Below are positions 1 through 12,116 of a stretch of DNA of 64,000 nt, piece after piece. Each line of letters starts with the position of its first letter. Position 1 is the stretch's first letter. A program made the translations under genes and the position numbers. This stretch comes from Pelodera strongyloides. Its lineage: Eukaryota; Nematoda; Chromadorea; Rhabditida; Rhabditidae. The notes beneath the pieces are model-generated. The model ran no database searches. It saw only the letters and a list, made by a program, of their open reading frames with translations, and had not been told where the DNA came from. The DNA is taken from assembly GCA_036852015.1 (NCBI GenBank), contig JAANDG010000039.1:310001-374000 (forward strand), read 5' to 3'.

Positions 1-153
1 AACCACGTACAGTGCCCTTAAAGAAAACGCACAAGACAGCACCCCCACCTGTTTCATCTTCTCCTCGACTAGGTGTATGGCCGTGTCGGTGTCATTCTCC
101 CAGTCATCGGCCACGTCTTCGTTGCCCGCATTGTCCAAAACGGCTGACGACAT
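1..153 (-). CDS. First coding exon of an unrecognised gene, cut by the left edge
   Basis: On the minus strand a TTTCAG acceptor near 219 opens an exon in which the first good start is the ATG at 153 (beginning MSSAVLDNAGNEDVADD). About 35 acidic residues follow (DDWENDTDTAIHLVEEKM) before a likely GTGGGG donor near 44. I do not recognise the protein; the acidic N-terminus is not diagnostic. It lies only about 530 bp downstream of the DAP3 stop on the same strand, and the acceptor shortly before the ATG could be either a 5'UTR intron end or a spliced-leader site. The rest of the gene is outside the window. Confidence 0.4.
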   Translation of the reverse strand, partial: MSSAVLDNAGNEDVADDWENDTDTAIHLVEEKMKQVGVLSCAFSLRALYVV

Positions 154-685
154 CAAACGAAGAACAGCCACTGCAGACGGCTTTCTAGGAAAAGGCACGC
201 CACAGAGGAAATTACCTGAAATGAAAATTTATTAGGAAACCACTGTACAAGCAAGTCACACGATCGATGCAGGACTTAAGATCCACTTTACTTTACATAT
301 GAATTTATGAATAAAACAACTAAAATATGTTCTATATCCCCACATCGATCGCATTAAATAATACACGAAAAAAAACCCACGAATAAACGAACAATAAAAT
401 AACAAAGAGGGCAAACAAAGGATAACAAAACAAGAATGTCTAGGTTCTATTGCCTAAAAACTATACTCCTACTTGCTACACTAAAACCTTAGAAATTGAT
501 AGTCTACAAGGTACTCAAGACAATTAGTCAAATGACAGTCATACAAACAAAATAAGCCAAAAAACTGCAGGATTTGCACGAGGAAGAAAGAGAATGACAT
601 ACAGATACTATAGGATTGAAATTAGCACCGCATCCTCACTCAAAACTAACACTCAACATAATTCAGTGCGAGCAAGAAATTGGAC

Positions 686-3600
686 TCAATTAAAAGCGCA
701 CAATCGCTCATAATAATATGGATTGAAAGCAGATAAATGTGCAATTTGCTGTTTGCCCACTGAACTACGAGCACCAGCAGAAGCGAGCCAGTTCCGTTCC
801 ACAAAGTAGTCATACCTGAAAAGAGCTTCAATTAAACACCATCACCAGCTTGGCAATGTCGTTCAAGAAAGTTAACACCCGCGGTCAATAACTAAATTTA
901 CAAGCATCTCCTCGAGAACTAGCAATTTCCAGCGTCATAGTTTTTTTTTGTTTTATTTGTTTCGACGATGTTCACAAGCAAAATAGTGTTGGCGAAGGCA
1001 AAGTGAAGCGCTCCATTTCAATAAACAATGCAAATAGGCACGATTTCAACAGCACACTAAGCTGACATCAAAATCATGATGTCTCGATCCCTCGGAATTA
1101 CGGGTCGAGTAGATGACGAGACACATGCAAACCTGGCAAAACAGTAACACACTCACATATGATCAGTCTCCTTTTGTGTGTAGTTTGATGTTTCGATGGG
1201 AATAAAAGGTTCAATAGCCTCGAATCCCTCCTCGCCAAATAGCTCCAATGGTGTGTATAGAGGAACTGTCATCTTGTCTCGGGCGTCGGAGATCTACGAA
1301 AGGGAATATACATGAAACTGACTTGCTACACCTTGAACATCGTGAGAGTATCACTAGAATATGAACTATACCTGAGGCCATATTCACCACTAGGATTCCC
1401 CCGGGAAAACATTCTCTGGGGAAAGAAAATAGCATTCTAGACTCTACTACGAGACACGCAGAGAAAACGACGAGGGAATTCCCCTTGGAGAAATGAGTGG
1501 TGAATATGGTCTCAGTAGAGTTAGCTCCGAGTTCGGAGTTCGGACCATTATGCACAAATAGCTGACAACCAGGTGAACAAAAAAATCTCAGACATTAAAC
1601 AAATTACTAAAGGGAATCGCTCGAGGAAACAATCTCATAAAAGATTTTTAAATAAGTATAAAAAAACTCACCTCTTTCTTGTCAGCAACTAGCAAGACAG
1701 CTCCATTGCTCCAGTTACCACAGACCAGTTTTCTAAATAATGTAGAAATATAGCCAATGAAAAAAAATGTCGATAAGTGAACCACTTATTCGGAATGGTC
1801 AGAATGGTGAAAGTAAATATGTATGTGACGTGGTTCGCCATGTTTGTTTCATTACTGCGTTCCTCTATTCACAAACATTAGTGTTCGTGTTCGGTAGACA
1901 AAACCCGTATTGTATGCAAACCATTCGTGTGCGTCTACCAGAAGAGCACAGATTACACATAATGGATGAGCAGTTGTAGAGTATACTTTTCACAAACCAC
2001 GCACAATATCGCTTTAAAAACTTACCGGAAATGTTGAACGAGGGTGAGTTCGGCCGGAGAGGCAAAGGTCCTGTCGGCCTTCTTCACGAGTGTCTTTCCC
2101 CAAAGGGAATTGGCGTCGTCAACAGCGACTAACACCTAGAAAGAGATTAAACTATAAAAGAAAAATGAAGAAAACTTGTTTAATTGCTATCCTGAACACT
2201 TTTTACGATAGAGCTTATATCGTTGTTTCATATGTGAATACCACTTTATTCAGACATACACCATCACACATAGACTTAAGCATGTAGAATCCAGGGTCCC
2301 GTTTGCTCTCGAAGTCGGGGATCTTCATTTTTAGCTCCAATCCAAGGCGGTGTCTCTTAGCCGATGTGTCCCATAGAGTGAAGTATACGGTAGAAGACGG
2401 CACAGAAGATAATACAGAGCGAAACGTCCGTCCTAAGGCTAGGCAAGGGGAGCGCCTTAACTTTATTCCCGACGCCGTGGCATGTTTGCAAGATGGTAGC
2501 ACTGGGCGGGATTCGAACCCGGGTCGTATGGGTGAGAGACGAGAACTTTGCCAGTGAGCCACGACGCCCCCACGACGTTTCATCAAGATAATAAAAGGGC
2601 ATCGAGTTGCTCAAGAGCAATCTGCTATATGGGTTTTATCTATCGAACACTAAACTAATGTGTGAATAAGGAACACTTTCTATTTGTGATACTCATTTCC
2701 AGCTTATCCCACGGCTGGACGCAGGGGACAATTTCAATAAAAAAAACGGGACAAAAAATAGGAGGTCTACTTTCCGGTGTTGCGTACCTTGATCTTGTCA
2801 TTCGAGGCGTGAATTTTAATCTCGCGGAACAAAGCGCCGACACAATCAGAAGCCAGGAACGGTGCAGAGATACCCATATCCACAAGTTCCGTGATCGGTC
2901 GACCTAGAAATCAAACGCATTTTTCTTACCCTTAATAATCAATAAGTCGCGCACTAAAATGTTAGGGCGCATTCGAGATGGACATTTTCCGGAAAAGAAA
3001 AGAAAAAAGTGGTTCGAGATGGACACAGAAAAAAAATAATACATGCAAAATAATTGTGGAAAATGCAAATGCACGGTAACTGAAACTAAAATCAATCGAT
3101 CATTTGCATGTGTATGCGTGGCAATTGCATTCTTTTCTGGTGAAATCCATCTCGAACCAAAAGTTTTCTTTTTCTTTTCCGGAAATGTCCATCTCGAATG
3201 CGCCCTTAGGGTTACGCATTGTTGTGGAGCGGATCGTCTTAGGGTATATCCTTTTGATTGTTATCAATAAATTATTTACTAACTAAAACTCACTACACCA
3301 CGAGTAATATAGATTACATGGAATCCTTTAGAATACATTAAAATTTTTCCTAAACAATAATTAAAGAAACCAAGTAACTGTTCTAGACAATAATTAAAGT
3401 TAAAAATTCAAACCTGCCGCCGTCTTCTCGTTCTTCGTCCACTCGTATTCTTTATGTGTCTTCAATTCACTGAGTCGCTTCCACAATGGTGCATTCTGTT
3501 GTTTGAATTGCTGAAGAATAGCCACCGCGCCCTCTGGATCATTAATACGACCAGATTTATACGATGACATCTCAACCTCAGAAACCTAAAATAGGGAAGA

Positions 3601-4673
3601 ATAGGGAATAATAAGCAGAACGAAAAAAAATAATAATGCGGCTTATACCTAACCTGCCTTGCTTAGTAGTAGGAAGTTACGAGGCAAAATCATTTACTTA
3701 CAGTTGTTACATTGTCGTGTGCAAAGCTCAATTGGTTTAAACGATACTGATAAAAAAACTCAGTATATTATCTGGATAACGGCACATCTCCCACGTCTTT
3801 TATCCATTATTTTCTTATCACTTATTGGTTAACAAAAATGAGTTATACTCTTCGTTTGTTTCATCACTTATGATGCACACCTTGTTGTTCTATTTAATAA
3901 ATAAATATTCCACAATCAGAATAAACAGAAACAACAATCTCATCAAAATGCGAAAAATACCTTTCTCGTCAACGTCATTGCACTATGATGGTTGATCACA
4001 ACCCAGTCCAGGGTGCTGGCCAGGTGAACAGCTTGATTCACGGTAACCGATTTGCCCGTTCCGAATTTACCCCATAAGCACATGCGAATAGCAGGAAATG
4101 TGGGACGGACAGCCTGAAAATATAGCATCAACTTCTAGATCGATAGCCAAACCACAGATTCTGATACGCAAAATGTTGTAAGACGAAATTTTCAGTTTTC
4201 AATCTTCTATCGATATTTCGCCCCAACGACAATAAAGAACAATTATCACGGCATGTTTCATCTATTTGGCAGAAGACTGCGAAAAAGAAATACGTTAATA
4301 ATCCACCTGGAAGATTGCTTGAACTTCCAGTAAAGGGGATCGAATCATTGTGACACACTCCTCCAATGTGTTAATTTGCTTGCGTAAAGTAGACGGAAGA
4401 GTCTTCTGGAAGGCCAGTCGTTCAACATCCTCCTCAAATGATATTCTTTATTATTAGACATAGAGATTGTGTGCTCTTTCCCCCGTGAAACATTACATCA
4501 ACCAGCATTCACCCAAATAAAACCGCCGTAAATACCTTTGAGATAGTGTACATCTTTCCTAAGTCATCCACGGAAAATTGCGATGGAGGAGAGCTGCACG
4601 CGTAGTAACATCTCTGTAGGGAGCGTTGTTGAACGCAACGAGCTAATCGCACAACAGTTTCAGCCTTACGCAT
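686..4673 (-). CDS. DAP3: Mitochondrial small-subunit ribosomal protein mS29 (DAP3), GTP-binding
   Basis: Nuclear gene for the mitoribosomal small-subunit protein mS29/DAP3, a P-loop GTP-binding protein of the mitochondrial matrix. About nine exons can be followed. The start ATG (4673) lies directly after a TTATTCAG acceptor. A basic N-terminus (MRKAETVVRLA) fits a mitochondrial targeting peptide. The exon at about 3963-4113 carries the P-loop (LWGKFGTGKSVTVN). Next comes a linker exon (3412-3590), then GRPITELVDMGI (2787-2907) and VLVAVDDANSLWGK, the Walker-B-like region (2032-2127). The exon near 1170-1294 has ELFGEEGFEAIEPFIPI, and the last exon (about 686-820) has YDYFVERNWLA and ends LSAFNPYYYERLCAFN, matching the family C-terminus. 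Exon order and motifs agree with animal DAP3 throughout. A tRNA-derived SINE and two MITE-like elements lie in its introns. Exact splice phases were not checked at every junction. Confidence 0.88.
1376..1510. mobile_element. MITE-like element, family A, copy 1
   Basis: A 135-bp stretch in a DAP3 intron with inverted ends GGCCATATTCACCACT and AGTGGTGAATATGGT. The interior (GAAAATAGCATTCTAGA, cgcagagaaaacgacg) is the reverse complement of the interior of the copy at 36758-36885, so the two are copies of one non-coding element. No clean target duplication is visible here. Confidence 0.7.
2380..2578 (-). mobile_element. tRNA-derived SINE
   Basis: Reading the minus strand from 2575, a tRNA-like head starts GGGGGCGTCGTGGCTCACTGG, with a pol III A box (TGGCTCACTGG, 2552-2562) and a perfect B box (GGTTCGAATCC, 2509-2519) about 32 bp apart. 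The acceptor stem does not close, so it is not a functional tRNA. A roughly 120-bp unrelated body follows (GCGTCGGGAATAAAGTTAAGG and onward), as expected for a SINE. It sits in a DAP3 intron. The body and 3' end are not delimited by an obvious tail or target duplication, so the low-coordinate boundary is approximate. Confidence 0.72.
2965..3205. mobile_element. MITE-like inverted-repeat element, family B
   Basis: A 241-bp element in a DAP3 intron whose ends are GGGCGCATTCGAGATGGACA and its complement. The inverted arms run about 60 bp, past a TTTTCCGGAAAAGAAAAG block to a second GGTTCGAGATGGA motif. It is flanked by TTA on both sides (2962-2964 and 3206-3208), a plausible target duplication. 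No coding capacity. Confidence 0.72.
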
Positions 4674-4760
4674 CTGAATAATGGAACGTTTTAACTGTAC
4701 GGAGTCCGAACGTCTAGTTAACGGGCAGTAACACAGTAACTACATACGAAGCTGACTATG

Positions 4761-4838
4761 AAAACTTTGATAAAACAACACGACAGGAAAGATTGTATAA
4801 AAACTTTGATAAAACAACACGACAGGAAAGATTGTATA
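4761..4838. repeat. Two-copy 39-bp tandem duplication
   Basis: The segment aaaactttgataaaacaac and the following cgacaggaaagattgtat occur twice with a 39-bp period, just upstream (on the minus strand) of the DAP3 start. Only two copies are present. Confidence 0.85.
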
Positions 4839-5422
4839 AAAACAAAACAACGAACGGACGGACGACAAACAATATCGCGAGATCGGTCGGACGCGCAGAC
4901 AAAAATACAGCAGACACGCCCTCATACTTGCTAAACGCGCAGTAACCCACTGTAATTAGGCGCAGTCTGCAAAAAAACATCCGGTTTCCACCGTAATCTC
5001 CAAATCCACATCATTGTTTAGGTTCTCAGTTTTTTTTGTAAAAAATACAGCTAAACAATACTAACATCAAGTAGCCGTAGCAATTACGGTGAAATAACAC
5101 AAATAAAAAAACGTTGTTAATTACGTCTTCCAAGCCTAAGTAACACGGAAAGGCAAATGACTCAAAACTTTATTCTTCAACATACTGAAAAGATATCACA
5201 AACAGTCATATAAATACAGAGCCCATCCTTATATCATACATACATATATGAAGCGAAATACCCAAAGTCAAATACCAACTGTGACCAACACGGGGGCTGT
5301 ACATAATAAAGAACACGTGAACACTGAACAACGTCTGGGAAGTTGTCTACTCTCTAACTCTATCACCTTATTAGGTCCATCAAAAGTAGTTAAATACCCT
5401 TAAATATCAGTACGAACTTGGC

Positions 5423-8400
5423 TTATCCTGCAATATCAATGGTATCGAATACTTCCGCATTATGTTTGAAAGGAATCTCTACTCCAATGTTTTCTGCTGC
5501 CAAAAGTGCTGCTCCAAACGAGCTCGATTCTCCCAATTTGTGCATTGAAACTTTGTGCACTCGTGCTTTGCTTAATGCAAGACCAGCCACAAATCCTGGA
5601 ACGAGACATATTAAATTTTCGTATCAAAGTAGCAAAACAATAGAACGGTCATCATATCATAAGATCCTCATAAGCACTATATAAAGCGTCCCTTCGATTA
5701 ATGCCAAATAATTATGTTGAAACTCCTAAAATGACGGTGATTGTCAGTCACCGTCACAGAACCAGCTGCCCTCATCCATGATTTGATGCGTGATTCACAT
5801 TTACAGTATTCGAGGTTCATTTGAAAACAGGTGTTATTTAGAAGCACACGCACCCTTACAGTACGCGGAGTCAACTTACAGTAACCACTTAAAAACGAAC
5901 CGGGTTTTAGCGACGTCCACGCCTTGAACACGCTACCCACTGCAACGACAGGAATATTTTGCAGCATTTCCTGAATAAAAGCAAGTTGAGCGTCATAACA
6001 ACGTCTAGCACGAGCTCTCTCTATCTCACCATCTTGATCTCTCTTGCTCTGTCTATACAAAGTAAGTACAAGAAAGACAAAAGCGAAATAAATCCGACAA
6101 TAATAATAAAAATACTAACCTTGTCCATATGTCTGCAAACGGCAGCCAATTGCCGTCCCAATTCAAAGCCACCATCGTAAAAAAGAGAGGCAACAACAGG
6201 ATCGGACACATCTAAATCAAAACACAATTCAAATAAAAGCAATACAAAAAAAATTTCATTACAGGGTTCCACCGCTTCTCATTTACGGCAGATATAAAAG
6301 GGATCTATCTGCCCTATCTTACTTCAAAAACATACTGTAGCTTGAGGAACAATAGACTATGAAATGTATGAAAGTATTAAAGCAGAGAACACCCACTCTG
6401 TGCTAGTTTAGAGGTAAATGTTGCCACATGAGATTTCACAAAATTAGCATACAGAAGGTCGAGCATCTGGATCTGAAAAGTAGTTTTGTACAAGTTGAAA
6501 CCTCCACTTTGCATCAGTTGCTTATACATCTACATTAGGAAGCCCCTGCAACGTCATCTACCTCCGGGATCGGACATACGCCCACGGACTGCAAAAACTG
6601 GCACACACCCTTCACAATTCAAGTTCTGAACACTTCTGAACAAAACGAACCTTATCTTCAATCTCAAAATGCTCGTGGAGAAGTTTTCTCAACGGCTCAA
6701 CATCTCCTTTGGGATCCACAAGACCATCGTCAACATCGTAAAGTAACCGAATACCCCTAAAAGCATTTAGCTTACTAAGACACACACACACATGAATCGA
6801 TCTCTAAGGCCTTACTAAACTAATAATTTCAGGCACCGGACCACACACATCCCTAGACTTCCAGCTAGTGTGACTTCACCTTCAATGTGCTTTTAAATTT
6901 TACCTTACTTTACATCACTTACAGTACCTCGTAATGAAGCTTACCTACAACGTTATACCCCTTACCCCTTACCCTACCACTCCCCCGTATCCTACCTATT
7001 TGCAATCCAGTATCCACTTCCTCCATCTCCGACTGCATGTCCCCATCCACCACAACCGTGCATCTCTCCTTCAGAAGTCAGCAAACGGACAGAAGATCCG
7101 GTGCCCGCGATCACCACCACTCCACCTAAGTTGGAATCGAATAATAAATAGTCTACGTCTGTGCTCCTTAATTCAAAGGCCATTCAATACGTGTACACGG
7201 CTTACAGCTCTTAACTTCCATGAGTTCAATACATATAATAACCACCACAGACAGACGAAATTACTATCCACATACACAATTCTACGAAACTACAATCTGT
7301 AAAACAAAATGTAGACAAGTGGTAAACCCACACACCATGGCGAAATGTTGCCGCGATCGTTGAAACAGCATCGGATACCAGGTTGAAGTTGTCAGCGATA
7401 TCTGAATGATGTGTCCGGAGGTACTCCACCAATCGAGCGTTAAGACGCTCGTCCTCCGCTCCGGAAAGTCCCATTCCCTAAAAATTAACTCTATCCATAG
7501 AGGTTTAATGGGGACGTAGGTATATGATTACATCATTACATGGAACGCAGTCCTGTTACAACTTACAACCTTATCTTCTGACCTTATCTTCTACTGATGA
7601 GACTGGACTTATGTTCGAAACAACCCTCTCCGAAGGTAATGCTTTTTAATGTTTGAGCGAAACATATCGATAGAACAACCCTATAAAAATTGCCGGTCGC
7701 CAAGCTAACCAGCAGAGTCGGTATTTTAACTTTTCCATCTCGGAATCCCATCTCGGAATAGTCGGACAGTAAAGAAATAGCATGGAAAGGCGGAGACCGA
7801 GACTATTCCAAGATGGGATTCCGAGATGGAAAAGTTCAGTTAAAATACCGACTCAGACTTTCTCCATTAACTTTCCGGATCTCACCCTGCTGAGTCATAA
7901 TGCATCCGGAAACCCGGACCAGACTCGATTTGACGTTCAAGTAGTCCAACTATATACGCTCGTTTCAAAAGCAAGTAATTATCATAGTGCAACATCAAGA
8001 AACAACCCTTACTAGACTCTTCAAAGGTGCATTGAAGCCCTTGCTCGTCTTCGCCTCTCGCACCCAATTCGCGATATCATTCGCCGTCTTCTCCAGTCCA
8101 TTCAAGTACATGTTCGTGCCCTAAATGGGGAAAACTTTCAGGTTAACAATTTCATTCCCGATCAAGTGGCATCTGTCAGTACTATACGCGACCTGGATTC
8201 GAAATAGGAGCAACCACACGCTACTGCACGAAATAAAAATACTACGTACCTGAGTTTCAAATTCGCCCACTGTCTTTCCAGCTGCATCCAGAAATACGAG
8301 CTTCGATTGGGTGGCACCACTAAACGGTTTTACTATTCAAACCATGAGCTTATCACCGGTGGAAGGATCAACCGTCACGAAGTTAATGGAAATAATTCAG

Positions 8401-10801
8401 AAAGGAATCATCTAGGCAAGTTCTATATCTGTAAATTATCCGTAAAATACACTACTAACCGTAAAGTAAAACACCGTACTCACCCCTCAATACCTCCAAA
8501 TATCTCCGTCATCTCCTGCTTCCTATATATCACTCCGAGTTGTATCGTATGCTGTTCCGTATCCACCGACCGTATCAAACTACACTCTAGACCGTGGAAT
8601 AGAATGAGATCAGCAATCGACCACGAGTCGCTAAAAGGTTTGTCAACTATTTCCATGAACACTATGTTCTCAACATAACACAAATAAAAAAAGGCTCTAG
8701 CTAGCTAAACAAGAAAACGTGCTATAGTACACAGTTTGTGAGCAAAAATCGGCAAGAAATTACACGCTTCATTCACAAACAGAAGCTGCATAGAAACACT
8801 TATGGAAGTATGTAAGTGAAAGTAAATCATTCTGCCGGATATAGAATAAATGTTTCTCACAATGCGTACACATGGTGCTTTATCTATGAAAAGTTCTCGG
8901 GGACAAAAGTCAAAAGCAATACCGTCAGACAACGTGAGGAGAGCGAGAAAGAGACATAATGGAGAGAGAATGTGAGGAAATGAGAATACAAAGGTGAAAG
9001 AGAAGAGGTACACTATTGGAAACGTAGATAAAGCCCGCCAAGCGACAGAAAAGGCAACCACGCTGTTTCTCAAACACCAAGAACATGATCTATCACTAAA
9101 TATAGAAGGTGAGCTTCATCTAACGAGACCATTCTTTTCCCTCCCAATCTCTCTCTCTCTCTCTGGCCGATTCCCTATACTTCACGTGCATTACTTCATA
9201 GCCAGTACTCTGCTCCCGTATAATTACATTGTATGGTTATTGTAGGGTATATTGATTCTTATTACACGAAAATACCGTACCTCTACCTTACAAAAAACTA
9301 AACTCACTCTCTATTCTGATAAGCAAAGTATACGGGTACTGATGGGAACTTCTTCAGTAGAAGTCCTATAGTCTTGCACAAAGGGACAAACACAGAAGGG
9401 TCGTAGAAGACGTCAGATGCCAACACCAAGTCGAGTTCCTTAACGTGCTTGTTAATTAAGTAATTAGTCAGACAAGACAACCATAAGTAATTAGTAATAT
9501 CCGTCAGTATGTCCGGCTTCAGAAATGAACTGGAACCCCGGTGCACGGGTTTCGGAGGATCCGGTTGATGTAACCCCGTACTCTAGCACTCCTTAACCTT
9601 TTTATCTTTTAATTAGTAATACGATCATTTCGCGAAGACATCAGACTACTGTAACTGGACGATAATTCAGCAAAGATATAAGAACAAAAGTGAAACTGTC
9701 TCTGACAAACTATTAAATCATCCAACCTTCAAATTATCAACGAACTTCTCGGGTGCTGACCAATCAAAACCCTAAATATGTGCCTATTTTTGAAAATAGC
9801 AATTTTTAACGAAACACCTCAGAATTGACTAAAGTCGAATGCCCCAGTAAACTAGAAGCAAGGTAAACTCTTATAATTTGGAACTGGAACAAATATGCAC
9901 ACAAATGCACAGGTACTCTAATACTAATTCACCAAAACCAAAAATACTCAAAGGCAAAAGCTCACCGCTGTCTTACAAATTGCCTCCAAATTGTTCAGTG
10001 CAATATTTTCTTGAAGCAGGTCAAATAACTAAAAAAAAGTTTAATGATCACCATATCACTCTCAAGGCAGATGAACGATGATACACTAGAAGTTTAAGAA
10101 ACTTATCAATCGTTTTTCGGGCTTACAAAATACAGTACCCAAGTAACAAGCATACATACCGCTAGTGTACTTTTAATTATAAGTAAATACTACTGAGACT
10201 CTCAGTAACTACGGAGACCGCTAGCTGAAATGAACTCTTAATCCGCGCGCATGGTTACCGTACTCATTTCCGTTAGATCTTGTGATTGTTTCAATAAAAA
10301 CCTTTATAAACCATTAACTATACCATAACAGACCTCATGTATATCAGGACAGTCGGTCAGCAGGACACTACTTGCTCCAGCCTTCCCAGCTGTCAATCCC
10401 ACTACTCCCGTACAGCCTGCACCAAGTTCCAGCACGCTTTTGCCACGTACCAATCCTTTATTGTTGTTGATAAACTGAGCTGAATATAGTACATTTTTAA
10501 ACGTATCCGCGCTACGGGACAGCTACACAGTAACTACACAACTTCACACTTCACTTAATAGAAGTTCAACTTAAAGCGACGAAAACTAGTAATTTAGACC
10601 AACTAAACAAATATCAACTCACCTAAAATCTGCGCACATGGCCATACATGTTTCCAGTGGATCTGCTCTGTCATATACTCCACTACAGTAGTCGTTCTTA
10701 ATATCGATTAGTGCTCGTTCTTCTGATTTCTCTCGCTGTAAAAAAAACCAACCTAAAAAAACGAAAAATAAAACATTCATAAGTCCATACCCATATTCCA
10801 T
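5423..10801 (-). CDS. METTL23-like methyltransferase joined in frame to N-acetylglucosamine kinase (METTL23-NAGK fusion)
   Basis: The first half is a class I SAM-dependent methyltransferase. A short first exon (ATG 10801) leads to REKSEERALIDIKN (about 10750-10623). SAM motif I is GKSVLELGAGCTGVVGL (10330-10482), followed by LLQENIALNNLEAIC (9965-10030). The METTL23-type signature LVLASDVFYDPSVF (about 9302-9463) precedes FAYQNR. The next exon (8484 to about 8657) completes the domain (SWSIADLILFHGLECS, ending LGVIYRKQE) and runs without a stop into MTEIFGGIEG, the N-terminus of NAGK. NAGK then follows in order: GGATQSKLVFLDAAGKT, GMGLSGAEDERLN, catalytic-Asp region NLVSDAVSTIAATF, phosphate motif VVIAGTGSSVRLL with CGGWGHAVGDGGSGYWI (6998-7135), IPVVAVGSVFKAW, and GFVAGLALSKARVHKVSM to the stop at 5423. 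NAGK phosphorylates GlcNAc in amino-sugar salvage; METTL23 homologues methylate protein arginine. Family assignments are strong for NAGK and good for METTL23. Whether one bifunctional protein or two products are made cannot be told from sequence. Confidence 0.82.
7715..7854. repeat. Inverted repeat (about 55-bp arms), MITE-like
   Basis: In a NAGK intron, GAGTCGGTATTTTAAC followed by TTTTCCATCTCGGAATCCCA (from 7715) recurs inverted at about 7797-7854, separated by roughly 25 bp. The arms differ by a 4-bp indel and a few substitutions. The left arm itself has a doubled CCATCTCGGAAT. No target duplication was identified. Confidence 0.7.
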
Positions 10802-11679
10802 TCAAATCAACTAAAAAAATGTAACGCACGGATAATTAACTTAGACAAAGACTTTGCTTGCAAAAATACTACAAAACTCTTCTTATTAATATTATTTATT
10901 AAAATAATTTCATTAAATAATATCACAAATGATTATTACACGCATGATAAGGCCATAAATACGATATTTACAATATACAGGTGCAAAAATTACAAACTCG
11001 TGACTAAAATTTGAAAACTAAACAAACACCAGCTAAAGGAATGGGTTCACCTGAAATCGTATAGGTCACCACTAAAGGTATTGCAAAACTTAAAGGTTAT
11101 AATATAAATAATGCATGATATATTAGAAATCACACCAATTCCGCGTCACACAAAATAAAACATCACAGCATGTATGTGCATTCAACAAGATTGAGGCGCT
11201 ATAAAAAGTAATTGCGATAGGAAGATCATGAGAAAATCATAGTCAAACAAAAAAATAAGGAATTACCACGGATGCTGAGAGCGTTAGCTACTCCTCATAA
11301 AACCCAGAACCCTCAAGACCACCCACGATGGAAGAATCACAGAAGTCAATACCACTCAAGATGATCGCTATCGCCGAAAATAAGACCACCCACGAAGGTG
11401 GAGACCAACCACGACGGTAGCAACTCTTGAAGTAACCGGCCTCCGAAATCAAGACCACCCACGATGCTAGAAACTATGAGAAGTCAAGACCACCCACGGC
11501 GTTAGTTACTAGCGACCACCAGGGTGGTCGGGTGGCCCCCCACATCCAAATAAAACATGAGCCGGGTCACACAAAAATACATGGAACGCTGAACGGCGTT
11601 ATTACTGTCTCAAGCGAGGTATCACAAAATATGGAAAAGGGTAAAACAACATAAAGTGAAATACACAAATCACAAATTG
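10802..11679. other. Gap between VPS18 and METTL23-NAGK, no gene seen
   Basis: This 880-bp interval between two minus-strand genes holds no convincing coding exon. The right part carries the degenerate GACCACCCACG array (11312-11535). The rest is AT-rich DNA without a recognised element; it may contain 5'UTR of the METTL23-NAGK transcript. Confidence 0.5.
11312..11535. repeat. Degenerate GACCACCCACGATG minisatellite
   Basis: The motif AAGACCACCCACGATGG or a close variant occurs about six times at irregular spacing, each separated by short related sequence such as aactatgagaagtca. The same GGACCACCCACG occurs inside the last VPS18 coding exon (about 11698), where the minus strand reads CGTGGGTGGTCCCC. 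Confidence 0.75.
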
Positions 11680-12052
11680 CCCTTGGGGACCACCCACGTA
11701 GCCAGGTCCTCTTCATACTCCCCTTCCTTGAAGAGCGAGGAATCAATTTGTCTGAAAAGACAAATTCTGATTAATTCTCAGTTTATCGATGATCCATGTA
11801 AGAGACGCAGGAAAGCAAGGTCCACGAACTGTAAAGACAAAGAGTTACGGTAAGAAATAATATTGAAAATCTTACTCAATAGCAATGAGTCCACATAGCG
11901 GACAATCCGATCCGAGTATTTCTGTCAGTTTTCCGCTCACCGAATTCAGATGTTGTTCTTTCTCTGCAAAGAGGCGAGAATAAGGATTATAGTAACAGAC
12001 AGACCTACCAACGGTTAACCACCCACACCCACAGACAGACAGACAGACAGAA

Positions 12053-12116
<64 letters not shown>

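Noticed and set aside
2503..2575. Functional tRNA gene on the minus strand
   Set aside because: A and B boxes are good, but the acceptor stem cannot pair and an unrelated body follows, so it is a SINE head.
2215..2586. A 123-residue minus-strand protein
   Set aside because: The frame runs through the SINE and intron sequence; DAP3 joins IHASNDKIK to VLVAVDDANS without it.
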